From Chloroflexota bacterium (GTDB lineage Bacteria; Chloroflexota; Anaerolineae; UBA4142): a DNA stretch of 35,182 nt. Below the pieces are notes generated by a model. That model had not been told where the DNA came from, made no database searches, and saw nothing but the letters and a program-made list of their open reading frames with translations. The DNA is taken from positions 1 to 35,182 of the forward strand of contig JACQYF010000103.1 in NCBI GenBank assembly GCA_016208315.1, read 5' to 3'. This document shows positions 13,017 to 20,564 of this stretch, piece after piece; the stretch's first letter is position 1, and the number at the start of each line of letters is the position of its first letter. The translations under genes and the position numbers were made by a program.

Positions 13017-16010
13017 ATGGCAAAGCAAGTCGCAGCGAAGGCGAAGAAATCTGTCGCCAACGACCGAGGTCGCCACCTCGGTGGGAAAGCGGCGCCCGCC
13101 GCCAAGAAATCCGCTGCTAAGAAATGGGTTTACCAGTTCAAGGAAGGCAACAAGGATATGCGCGATCTGCTCGGCGGCAAAGGCGCAGGCCTCGCCGAAA
13201 TGACGCGCGCCAAACTGCCGGTACCGGCCGGCTTCACCATCACGACCGAGGCGTGCAACGCATCCACCGCCGCGGGCGGCAAGTTCCCCAAGGGAATGTG
13301 GGAACAAACGCTGGCCGCGATGAAAAAGGTCGAGAAAGAAAGCGGCAAAAAGTTCGGCGATCCGACGAATCCCTTGTTGGTTTCCGTGCGCTCCGGCGCG
13401 AAATTCTCCATGCCCGGTATGATGGACACGGTGCTCAATCTCGGCTTGAACTCCGAGACGCTCCAGGGCATCGAGGCGCTCACCAAAAATCCCCGCTTTG
13501 CGCAGGACGCGTATCGTCGCTTTATCCAGATGTTCGGACGCATCGTCATGGGCGTCGAAGGCAAGAAATTCGACGCGATTTTGGACGGCGCCAAAGAAAA
13601 GTATCATGCCAAGCAAGACACCGACCTTGACACGAACGCGCTGAAAGAGGTCGTCGCCAAATACAAGGAACTCTACCAGAACGAGATCGGCGAGGAATTT
13701 CCTCAAGACCCGTACAAGCAGCTCGAACTCGCGATTGGCGCGGTGTTCGGCTCGTGGATGGGCAAGCGCGCCGTGGACTATCGCCGCATCAACAAGATTC
13801 CCGACAACCTCGGCACCGCAGTCAACGTCGTGACGATGGTCTTTGGTAACATGGGCGATGATTCGGGCACCGGCGTCGCGTTTACCCGCGATCCGGGCAC
13901 GGGCGAGAACGAGCTTTTTGGCGAATACCTGACGAACGCGCAGGGCGAAGATGTGGTCGCAGGCATCCGCACGCCGCTCAAGATCGCGGATCTGAAAGAC
14001 AAGAATCCGCAAGTGTACGAAGAGTTTCGCGGATTGGCGCAGCAAATGGAAGAGCACTATCGTGAAATGCAAGACCTCGAGTTCACGGTCGAGCGCGGCA
14101 AGCTGTACATGCTCCAGACCCGCACCGGCAAACGCACCGCGCGCGCCGCGGTCAAGATTGCGACGGATATGGTGGCAGAAGGTTTGATTTCGAAAGCGGA
14201 AGCCGTGCAGCGCGTCGAGCCGAACCAGGTCGTGCAGTTGCTGATGCCGCAATTCGACGACAATTCCAAAACGCAGGCCAAAACGACTGGCAATTTTCTC
14301 GCGCAAGGGCTGAACGCTTCACCCGGCGCGGCGACCGGTTTGGCGATTTTCGATCCCGATACGGCGGAACAGTTGGGGCGGGAAGGCAAGAGCGTCATCC
14401 TCGTGCGCTACGAAACGTCGCCGGAAGATGTGCATGGCATGTACGCGTCGAAAGGCATTCTAACGCAGCATGGCGGCGCGACGTCGCATGCGGCGGTGGT
14501 GGCGCGCGGCGCGGGCTTGCCATGCGTCGCGGGCTGCGAAGGCATTCGCGTGGACGAAGGCGGCAAGTGCTTTAGCGCGGACGGACGGCAGATCAACCAG
14601 GGCGATTACATCTCGATTGACGGCGGCACGGGTGAAGTCTTCGCCGGGGAGATTCAAACCATTTTGCCGGACTACGACAAGGCAACCGATTTGAAGTTGC
14701 TGTTAGGTTGGGCGGACGATATACGGCTGCAAAAATCGCGCAAGGGCATGAAGAACGCGCCCGAGGTCGGTGTGCAAGTGTGGGCGAACGCGGACTATCC
14801 GCGCGACGCGCGCATGGCGCGCAAATTCGGCGCGCAAGGTATCGGCCTGTGCCGCACGGAGCACATGTTTTTTGAAACCGAGCGCCTGCCCATCGTTCAA
14901 AAAATGATTCTCGCCGCGGGTCAGGCGACTGCCCTCGATACTGCCGTCATGCGCTTGAAAGACGCGGTCGCCAAGGCGCGTGCGGATGAGAAGGCGAAAA
15001 AAGACCTGCCGGACCTGGAAGAAAAACTCGCAGCAGCGGAGAAGCAACGCCGCGAATCGCCCGACGTTGCGACCTATTACGGCGCGCTCGAACAGCTCCT
15101 GCCGATCCAGCGCGGCGACTTTGTCGGCATCTTTGAGGCGATGGAAGAATTGCCGACGGTGATTCGCTTGATTGACCCACCGCTGCACGAGTTCCTACCG
15201 TCGCACGAAGAGCTGCTCGTGCAGACGACCGAACTGCGCGTCAGGATCGAGTACATGAAAAAGGAAGGCGCGAATACGTCTTCGGAAGAAACGCAGTTGA
15301 AAGAGAAAGAGGAAATGCTGAGGGCGGTCGCGGGCATGAAGGAAGCGAACCCGATGCTCGGTTTGCGTGGCTGCCGTCTCGGCATCACGATGCCGCAGAT
15401 CACGATCATGCAGACGCGGGCGATCATCGAAGCCGCGTGCGAGCTGAAGAATCGCGGTGTGGACGTACACCCCGAGATCATGATCCCGCTCGTCGGCCAC
15501 GTCAACGAACTCAAGAACCAGCGCGATCTGCTGGAGGCCGAAGCAAAAAAGGTCATGGCAGAGCAGGGCATCGAGGTCGAATACAAGTTTGGCACGATGA
15601 TCGAAACTCCGCGCGCAGCTCTAACTGCGGGACAGGTGGCCCAGTACGCAGATTTCTTCAGCACCGGCTCGAACGATTTAACGCAGTGTACATTTGCCGC
15701 CTCACGTGACGACGCGGAAAAGGGCTTTTTGCTAAAGTACGTGGAGGACAAGGTTCTGCCTGATAATCCGTTCCAAGTGCTGGATCGTGAAGGGGTTGGT
15801 CGTCTGATGCGTATGGCCGTCGAGGAGGGACGAAAAACCAATCCAACGCTGGAATGCGGAATTTGCGGGGAACACGGCGGAGAGCCGAGCAGTATCGAGT
15901 TCTGTCATCGCATCGGCTTGAACTATGTGAGTTGTTCGCCATTCCGCGTACCTGTGGCGCGGCTGGCGGGCGCGCAGGCGGCGCTGACGCCTATTGCGAA
16001 GGATAAATAG
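13017..16010 (+). CDS. ppdK: Pyruvate phosphate dikinase with N-terminal extension and internal insertion
   Basis: The enzyme interconverts pyruvate + ATP + Pi with PEP + AMP + PPi. All three parts are visible: the ATP-grasp N-terminal domain (GGKGAGLAEM, SVRSGAKFSMPGMMDT), the swivelling phospho-His domain with HGGATSH491AAVVARG, and the C-terminal PEP/pyruvate barrel with the catalytic Cys in CGICGEHGG (C950). At 997 residues it exceeds the usual ~875. A Lys/Ala-rich extension of 36 residues precedes KKWVY; His455 of the Clostridium symbiosum enzyme falls at 491 here, exactly 36 further on. Roughly 80 more residues are inserted between His491 and Cys950, mainly a charged coiled-coil-like segment at ~632-692 (for example DLPDLEEKLAAAEKQRRE). 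The extension contains a small palindrome. Confidence 0.96.
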   Translation: MAKQVAAKAKKSVANDRGRHLGGKAAPAAKKSAAKKWVYQFKEGNKDMRDLLGGKGAGLAEMTRAKLPVPAGFTITTEACNASTAAGGKFPKGMWEQTLAAMKKVEKESGKKFGDPTNPLLVSVRSGAKFSMPGMMDTVLNLGLNSETLQGIEALTKNPRFAQDAYRRFIQMFGRIVMGVEGKKFDAILDGAKEKYHAKQDTDLDTNALKEVVAKYKELYQNEIGEEFPQDPYKQLELAIGAVFGSWMGKRAVDYRRINKIPDNLGTAVNVVTMVFGNMGDDSGTGVAFTRDPGTGENELFGEYLTNAQGEDVVAGIRTPLKIADLKDKNPQVYEEFRGLAQQMEEHYREMQDLEFTVERGKLYMLQTRTGKRTARAAVKIATDMVAEGLISKAEAVQRVEPNQVVQLLMPQFDDNSKTQAKTTGNFLAQGLNASPGAATGLAIFDPDTAEQLGREGKSVILVRYETSPEDVHGMYASKGILTQHGGATSHAAVVARGAGLPCVAGCEGIRVDEGGKCFSADGRQINQGDYISIDGGTGEVFAGEIQTILPDYDKATDLKLLLGWADDIRLQKSRKGMKNAPEVGVQVWANADYPRDARMARKFGAQGIGLCRTEHMFFETERLPIVQKMILAAGQATALDTAVMRLKDAVAKARADEKAKKDLPDLEEKLAAAEKQRRESPDVATYYGALEQLLPIQRGDFVGIFEAMEELPTVIRLIDPPLHEFLPSHEELLVQTTELRVRIEYMKKEGANTSSEETQLKEKEEMLRAVAGMKEANPMLGLRGCRLGITMPQITIMQTRAIIEAACELKNRGVDVHPEIMIPLVGHVNELKNQRDLLEAEAKKVMAEQGIEVEYKFGTMIETPRAALTAGQVAQYADFFSTGSNDLTQCTFAASRDDAEKGFLLKYVEDKVLPDNPFQVLDREGVGRLMRMAVEEGRKTNPTLECGICGEHGGEPSSIEFCHRIGLNYVSCSPFRVPVARLAGAQAALTPIAKDK
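13063..13082 (+). repeat. Small palindrome in the ppdK N-terminal extension
   Basis: ACCGAGGT (13063-13070) pairs perfectly with ACCTCGGT (13075-13082) over a CGCC loop. It is translated as part of NDRGRHLGGK, which breaks the AKKSxA-type Lys/Ala repeat of the extension. It looks like another in-frame palindrome insertion, but there is no second copy in this window to compare. Confidence 0.6.
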
Positions 16011-16017
16011 TGATGGA

Positions 16018-16052
16018 AATGCTAGCGAAGGTCTCTGACCTTCGCTAGCATT
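16018..16052. terminator. Hairpin between the convergent ppdK and HNH genes, probably a bidirectional terminator
   Basis: A perfect 16-bp stem (AATGCTAGCGAAGGTC at 16018-16033, reverse complement at 16037-16052) closes a 3-base loop. It begins 8 bases after the ppdK stop and ends 2 bases from the end of the HNH reading frame on the other strand. The flanking T tracts are short (TTCTTC on plus, TTTCC on minus), so termination efficiency is uncertain. Confidence 0.7.
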
Positions 16053-16054
16053 CT

Positions 16055-16690
16055 TCAAACCTGTATCACACCCTTGTGAATTCGCACGTGGCAATTTGGG
16101 CAGACCACCAGCAAGTTTTCTTGTCGGTTGTTCTTGCGGTTACCGTCTTTGTGATGGGTGACCAGGATTTGTGGTTCGTCCAATCCACATATTTGACACA
16201 GGGCGTGCTGTTGCTTCGAGTGTTTCCGCGCTGCCCATACACCGCGCTCTGGGTGCGTGAGTCGAAACTCGTACATGCAAGACTCGGAGCAAAAATTCTC
16301 CTGGTTGGTGTGAATACGCGATGGACGTAGATAGAATAGCTGGCCGCATTGCGCACAGCTAACTTGATGTTTGCCCCACCGTCCGACGGGACGATGTCCT
16401 TCGGCGATGCCATCTTGACGTGCGTGCTCGTAACACTCGCGCGAGCAAAAAGTCTGTGTACATCCCGTTTCAGCCCAATTGACGATTTCAGACGGCGCGC
16501 GGTGAAATTCGGTCCCGCAATAATCACAGCGCCGGTTTTATTCGCGATGGGCTTGCCAACGACATGCTTCCGAACAATATACATGCTCTCTGCCGGCAAG
16601 TTGCGAAGGATAACAATAGAACTCTTTGCCGCAACAGTTACACTGCGCGCTGACCTTGTTTTGCGTCCGGGCTCTTTTGAAAAAGATCAT
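16055..16690 (-). pseudogene. Zinc-finger/HNH endonuclease gene interrupted by one in-frame TAA
   Basis: Reading leftward from ATG 16690, the frame gives one zinc-binding unit (CNCCGKEF...YCSEAC) and then TAA at 16540-16538. The same frame continues open after the stop with two more such units (CDYCGTEF...FCSREC and CAQCGQLF...FCSESC) and ends in a complete HNH nuclease domain (CQICG...THHKDGNRKNN...CPNCHVRIH). Only the stop breaks it; no base is lost. No start codon is available after the stop until the internal ATG at 16276, which would give only a 73-residue HNH protein. The gene starts with an ATGA overlap on the upstream HNH gene. Such Cys-rich HNH proteins are typical of homing or phage-type endonucleases. 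Confidence 0.75.
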
Positions 16691-16902
16691 CGCCTCCGGG
16701 TGATCAGGTCGCTTAACTGGCTCAACAATCCTTTGTGAATGCGCGCATGGCAGTTCGCGCAAAGAATCGCCAAGTTCTCTCGCCCGTTATTATTCCGGTT
16801 ACGATCTATGTGGTGAATGACCAACACGTCAGGATCCGCCAATCCGCATACTTGGCATTTTCCATTCGCCTGCTCGATTAGATCCTCTCGGATTTCGTGC
16901 AA
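16687..16902 (-). CDS. Small HNH endonuclease
   Basis: This 71-residue protein is a minimal HNH domain: CQVCG, VIHHIDRNRNNNGRENL and CANCHARIH provide the two zinc Cys pairs and the catalytic His. It closely resembles the HNH end of the next gene, so the two are duplicates. The only usable start is TTG at 16902; an in-frame TAA lies four codons upstream. The insertion-sequence end lies only about 5 bases upstream, so the original 5' region and promoter may have been displaced. Its stop overlaps the next start (ATGA). Confidence 0.7.
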   Translation of the reverse strand: MHEIREDLIEQANGKCQVCGLADPDVLVIHHIDRNRNNNGRENLAILCANCHARIHKGLLSQLSDLITRRR

Positions 16903-16907
16903 AGTTG

Positions 16908-16945
16908 AGACTTAATTTTTGTGCGAAATTCCCGGGATTTCCAAA
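16908..16945. repeat. Left outer terminal inverted repeat of the IS
   Basis: Matches the right outer end (18369-18406) in inverse orientation at about 27 of 38 positions, including AGAC, TAA, TTT, CGAAA and TTTCCAAA. It also forms a palindrome with the inner repeat: GCGAAATTCCCGG (16923-16935) against CCGGGAATTTCGC (16954-16966). Confidence 0.7.
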
Positions 16946-16957
16946 TAGAACCGCCGG

Positions 16958-16988
16958 GAATTTCGCCCGACAATCACGGGTTTCCAAA
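16958..16988. repeat. Left inner (subterminal) inverted repeat of the IS
   Basis: GAATTTCGCCCGACAATCAC and the following CGGTTTCCAAA-like bases match the reverse complement of 18315-18345 over 31 bases with one mismatch. The repeat overlaps the last codons and the stop of the transposase gene (its final residues HFGNP are encoded here). Confidence 0.9.
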
Positions 16989-18263
16989 ATGTGCCAGCAA
17001 TTTGGTCAAGCAAACGATCATTTCCGCCGCGTAAGGGTGCGTTTCACGCAAAGCTACCATGTGTAGTCGGCCACCCTTGAGCACCACTTCGCCCGGAATG
17101 CACAAAACGTCGTTGACCAAGGCCAAGGCACCATAGGTCGCAAAACGACTTTCGGTAAACATCCAGGGATGCGTCCACGCTAACATGTTATGGGCGACAT
17201 CCGTGAGCAAGATCAGGGCTTCTTGGGCCGCCAAGCGTTTCTTGCGCCGCTTGGGCAAGAGCAAACCGGCCTTGTCCATCTTGATTTCACTTTCCATCGC
17301 ACCGCGGTCATCATATAAGGCCGGAATCATGCACCAATCTTGATCCAACAGTGAATGCACCAAGGTGGCGTATTGCATGCCCTTTTCAGTTTGCCACCGT
17401 AAGAGCAGCGTTTGCGTTCGGCGGGCATACCGGGGTGCCTTGGGCACAATGGCGACCCAGCGATCCGTGCGTAAAGCGTACCAGTCCTTGTCACCGATCT
17501 GGCGTGCAAACGCCTGGGCGCGTTTCCCGTTGTACCCTTTCATCAACACCTGATAGTCATGCGTCAGAGCCCAGTTGATGTTCTCATCCGTACCCAGACC
17601 GGCATCCGTCCGCAAGACCGTCTGGTGCCGTTGCTCGCGGGAGAGTTCCAAAAGCCCTTGCACCGCTCGCACCGAGGGCTTGAATGTGGTCGTTCCGTGC
17701 TGCGAACCGGAGTACAACAGCGACAGCAGGGTTTCGCGATAGGCGGGGGCGCTGACGCGGACCAGTTGCCGACCATACGTGTTCCGGGCACCACTGAAGA
17801 AACCTTTTTCACTACCCTGCGCCTGAGCGGAACTGGACAGTCCGTTGGGATCCACATCCAGCCAGAGCAACTGGGTGAAATCATGGCGACAGGCATGTCC
17901 ATGTTGCCGATACAAGGTTTGGGTCGCCTCTCGCAATTGCTTGACCGAGCTGGCCGTAAATGCATTCAAGGTATCGGCCAAAGTGGATTGTTGTGCGAAT
18001 TGTTCCCGGTTCCAGGCTTCAGCCAAGACCAGATCGGGGCGAATCCGCAAATCCACTTGCTTGATGGAAGTGCAATTCGCCAGAATGCTCACGACAATGT
18101 CGAGCAATTTCTCGACGGGTGCATGGTGAACGGTCTTCATGTTCAAGTTCACCGTGCGCAACGGGGCGAAGAAATTAGTCCGCGTGAGACAGTAGCCCAA
18201 CACCGCCAAGGGTGCGTATTGCGTGTCTTGGCGTTGGGGTAAGACCACCAAACGAGTAATCAT
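16974..18263 (-). CDS. DDE transposase, IS4 superfamily (YREK type)
   Basis: This 429-residue protein shows the DDE triad in order: WLD136VDPNG, LRTD220AGLGTDENINW, and the Y317-x2-R320-x3-E324-x6-K331 signature that defines the IS4 superfamily. It catalyses cut-and-paste movement of the surrounding element. The ATG at 18263 follows AAGGAG at good spacing. The frame is intact to its stop inside the left inner repeat, so the element could be active. I cannot name the exact IS family. Confidence 0.9.
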   Translation of the reverse strand: MITRLVVLPQRQDTQYAPLAVLGYCLTRTNFFAPLRTVNLNMKTVHHAPVEKLLDIVVSILANCTSIKQVDLRIRPDLVLAEAWNREQFAQQSTLADTLNAFTASSVKQLREATQTLYRQHGHACRHDFTQLLWLDVDPNGLSSSAQAQGSEKGFFSGARNTYGRQLVRVSAPAYRETLLSLLYSGSQHGTTTFKPSVRAVQGLLELSREQRHQTVLRTDAGLGTDENINWALTHDYQVLMKGYNGKRAQAFARQIGDKDWYALRTDRWVAIVPKAPRYARRTQTLLLRWQTEKGMQYATLVHSLLDQDWCMIPALYDDRGAMESEIKMDKAGLLLPKRRKKRLAAQEALILLTDVAHNMLAWTHPWMFTESRFATYGALALVNDVLCIPGEVVLKGGRLHMVALRETHPYAAEMIVCLTKLLAHFGNP

Positions 18264-18314
18264 GAGACAGTCTCCTTTGCGAGTTTTCTGTCTCCATACA
18301 CCCGTTTGGGGCGG

Positions 18315-18345
18315 TTTGGAAACCCGGGATTGTCGGGCGAAATTC
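18315..18345. repeat. Right inner (subterminal) inverted repeat of the IS
   Basis: Starts TTTGGAAACCCGGGATTGTC and is the 31-base partner of 16958-16988 (one mismatch). It lies about 50 bases upstream of the transposase start and may be where the transposase binds its own promoter region. Confidence 0.9.
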
Positions 18346-18368
18346 TGGCTCTTCCAACCTGCTATAGG

Positions 18369-18406
18369 GTTTGGAAAGGTGCGATTTTCGGGCGAAAGTT
18401 AGGTCT
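18369..18406. repeat. Right outer terminal inverted repeat of the IS
   Basis: A diverged direct copy of the inner repeat (GTTTGGAAAGG...TTTTCGGGCGAAAGTT), inverted relative to the left outer end. The two copies on each side show the element has a double-site terminus. Confidence 0.7.
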
Positions 18407-18589
18407 GAATCTACGGAAACATGCCTTCCGCCCATTGGCCCGGGCCACAACTTGACTGGAGCGCGGGAGCGATGGGCGTGATTCACGCAGCGGTAACATT
18501 TGCTTCGTGATTTTGGTGATCTCAGCGCCCCCAAGCGACACACAGCAGGGCTGCTGCGCCACGCCCGCGTGAGTGGCTAAACGACCAAG

Positions 18590-19018
18590 TCAGCTCAACC
18601 CTCCGCGTTCGATGGCGAAAGCTATCGCTTGGTCGAACGTTGGCATAGATTTCGCACAGCCGTGCCTAGTTACCACGATCGCCCCGCAGGCATTGCCGAG
18701 ACGCGCGGCTTGATACCAACCCCATCCGCGGAGATGGCCGCAAAGAAAGCCCGCGCCGAAGGCGTCGCCTGAACCCAAAATAACATAGACCGCGACGGGG
18801 GAATCCCGGAGCAACGATTTTTTCTCCCGTGCCGAGATTGACGCAGGAGCCGACGGTGCCACGCTTTGCGATCACCGCCCTAATGCCAAAGGACAGCACC
18901 GTGTGGATTGCCCGATCGGTCTTGCCGCCAACATGCGCGTTGGAAACTTGATTGTCGCTCAATTCGATCTGCCGACGGTCGGTGAGCACCGCCGCATTTA
19001 GCTCGTCCTCCGTTCTGC
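18590..19018 (-). pseudogene. iolC: Remnant of iolC (5-dehydro-2-deoxygluconokinase), 5' truncated and frameshifted
   Basis: Starting directly after the mmsA stop, one frame reads [13 protein letters not shown]...AVIAKRGTVGS...VAPGF, the middle of a PfkB-type sugar kinase. It then shifts. Continuing in the next frame from the C run at 18797-18801 gives FPVAVYVILGSGDAFGAGFL, with the catalytic GSGDAFGAG motif, and then NACGAIVVTRHGCAKSMPT, which is characteristic of IolC. One extra base in the run of five explains the shift. The first ~190 residues of the kinase are absent. The kinase would have acted in myo-inositol breakdown, in which MmsA/IolA catalyses the last step. It lies at the distal end of the operon, next to the IS zone. 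Confidence 0.85.
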
Positions 19019-20497
19019 CTAAAACCGTCGTGACCATTCCTTGGGCCAGCGCTCGACCACAACCTTCTTCTGGGTAAAGAACTCGACCGCATCCATCCCT
19101 TGACCGTGCAGGTCACCAAAAAAGCTCTCCTTCCATCCACTAAATGGGAAAAAAGCCATGGGCGCGGCGATGCCGACGTTGATGCCCACATTTCCTACCT
19201 CGGCTTCGTACCGGAACTTGCGCGCGGCCGCTCCACTGGCGGTGAACAGGCATGCCATATTGCCGTAGCGCCCGGTATTGACCAGGGCGATGGCTTGGTC
19301 CAGCGATTCCACGTGCATCAAGCCCAATACCGGCCCAAAAATCTCAGTTTGGGCTAGGTGGTTCTGAGGGGACAACCCGCGCAGAATTGTCGGGCGGACA
19401 AAATGACCGTCCTCATAACCGGGTATCCGCGCGTCGCGTCCATCCACCAAAACCTCGGCTCCTTCTTCTATTCCCAAGCCGATAAGACTCTCGATGCGAC
19501 GTTTACTCTCGCGAGTGATCACGGGGCCCATCTGCGCACGCTCGTCAAGCCCATTGCCCACCACGCGATTCACGGCCGCCTCCGAGATCGCCTCCGTGAA
19601 GGGTTCGCGGGCTTGGGCCACGGTGATGGCGAGCGAAGCGGCCAAGCAGCGCTGCCCCGCGCAGCCAAAGGCGCTATCGGCGGTAATCCGTGTAGTCATT
19701 TCCATTTCGGCGTCGGGCAGAACGATGATCGGGTTCTTTGCGCCGCCCTGACACTGTGCCCGTTTTCCATTCGCCGTCGCGCGACTGTAGACGTACCTGG
19801 CAACCGGGGTCGAGCCAACAAAACTGATGGCGCGGATCTGGGGATGATCAAGGATTGCATCAACCGTATCCTTCGCGCCGTTAACCAAATTGACGACGCC
19901 TTTCGGCAGTCCGATCTGGTCGAGCAGCCGAAACACTTGTTGCATGGTCAGCGGCGTCTTTTCCGAGGGCTTGACAAGGTAGGTGTTGCCGCATGCGAGC
20001 GCGTAGGGCATGAACCAGAATGGAATCATCCCGGGAAAATTAAAGGGTGCGATACAAGCGGCCACGCCGACCGGCTGTCGGATCATGGTCTCGTCAATTC
20101 CCGGGGCAATGTCCTCCGAGTTATATCCTTGCGCCAGCGCCGGGATGCCACAAGCAACCTCCACGTTTTCTATCGCGCGCCGTATTTCGCCACGCGATTC
20201 GTCGAGGGTCTTGCCGCACTCCAAGGTGATCAGGCGCGCGAGGTCTTGGAAATTCTCCTCCAAAATGTTCTTCAGCTTAAACAGGTACTGCACTCGTTCG
20301 CCGGCGGGGGTCCGGCGCCAGTGAACGAATGCTGCGGCTGCCGCTTGAGCTGCCTGGTCCACTTGGGCCGCGGACGAGAGCGGCACCCGCCCCAATACCT
20401 CTGCGGTTGCCGGATTGATGACCTGCAGTAGATCACTCGCGTTGGAGGATTGCCATGCGCCATCAATATAGTTGAGTAGCTGACCGTATTTATCCAT
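19019..20497 (-). CDS. mmsA: CoA-acylating (methyl)malonate-semialdehyde dehydrogenase
   Basis: This 492-residue aldehyde dehydrogenase oxidises malonate or methylmalonate semialdehyde with NAD+ and CoA to acetyl-CoA or propionyl-CoA plus CO2. The catalytic Cys is C284 in FGCAGQRC284LA. The general-base Glu of ordinary ALDHs is replaced by the QGGAKNP block, as is typical of the MmsA/IolA class. The [13 protein letters not shown] and [16 protein letters not shown] segments are also class-specific. I chose ATG 20497 (MDKYGQ); the frame extends 22 codons upstream without family similarity. It follows the carbamoyltransferase by 67 bases. Here it could finish degradation of a C3/C4 semialdehyde from the upstream pathway, or be left from inositol catabolism (iolC remnant next door). 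Confidence 0.93.
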   Translation of the reverse strand: MDKYGQLLNYIDGAWQSSNASDLLQVINPATAEVLGRVPLSSAAQVDQAAQAAAAAFVHWRRTPAGERVQYLFKLKNILEENFQDLARLITLECGKTLDESRGEIRRAIENVEVACGIPALAQGYNSEDIAPGIDETMIRQPVGVAACIAPFNFPGMIPFWFMPYALACGNTYLVKPSEKTPLTMQQVFRLLDQIGLPKGVVNLVNGAKDTVDAILDHPQIRAISFVGSTPVARYVYSRATANGKRAQCQGGAKNPIIVLPDAEMEMTTRITADSAFGCAGQRCLAASLAITVAQAREPFTEAISEAAVNRVVGNGLDERAQMGPVITRESKRRIESLIGLGIEEGAEVLVDGRDARIPGYEDGHFVRPTILRGLSPQNHLAQTEIFGPVLGLMHVESLDQAIALVNTGRYGNMACLFTASGAAARKFRYEAEVGNVGINVGIAAPMAFFPFSGWKESFFGDLHGQGMDAVEFFTQKKVVVERWPKEWSRRF

Positions 20498-20564
20498 ACT
20501 CAAAATCGCTCCGCTTGCCGGACCACGTTGCGCGGGGCACTGTACGCCAAAAGGTCCCGGCAAC

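Larger units (their letters stand above)
16908..18406 (-). mobile_element. Complete insertion sequence, about 1.5 kb, IS4-superfamily type
   Basis: One transposase gene fills the element. The outer ends align as imperfect inverted repeats of about 38 bases (left from AGACTTAATTTTTG at 16908; right, read inward, AGACCTAACTTTCG from 18406), both ending in TTTCCAAA. A second, much better pair lies just inside (16958-16988 and 18315-18345). I see no clear target-site duplication, so the exact limits are uncertain by a few bases. It sits immediately upstream of the HNH gene. To its right, 18407-18589 holds nothing I can recognise. Confidence 0.85.

Noticed and set aside
12867..14306. Long open frame (479 codons) on the minus strand opposite ppdK
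   Set aside because: It is the mirror of a strongly conserved gene in GC-rich DNA, has a low-complexity His/Arg/Leu-rich product and no motif.
16066..16599. 177-codon minus-strand frame overlapping the HNH/zinc-finger region
   Set aside because: The alternative frame in the same strand carries the paired Cys motifs and HNH core; this one is its +1 shadow.
16896..18418. Target-site duplication flanking the IS
   Set aside because: I compared bases on both sides of the proposed ends and found no convincing direct repeat.
19358..20431. Open frame of 357 codons on the plus strand opposite mmsA
   Set aside because: Antisense shadow of a clear dehydrogenase gene with no recognisable domain.
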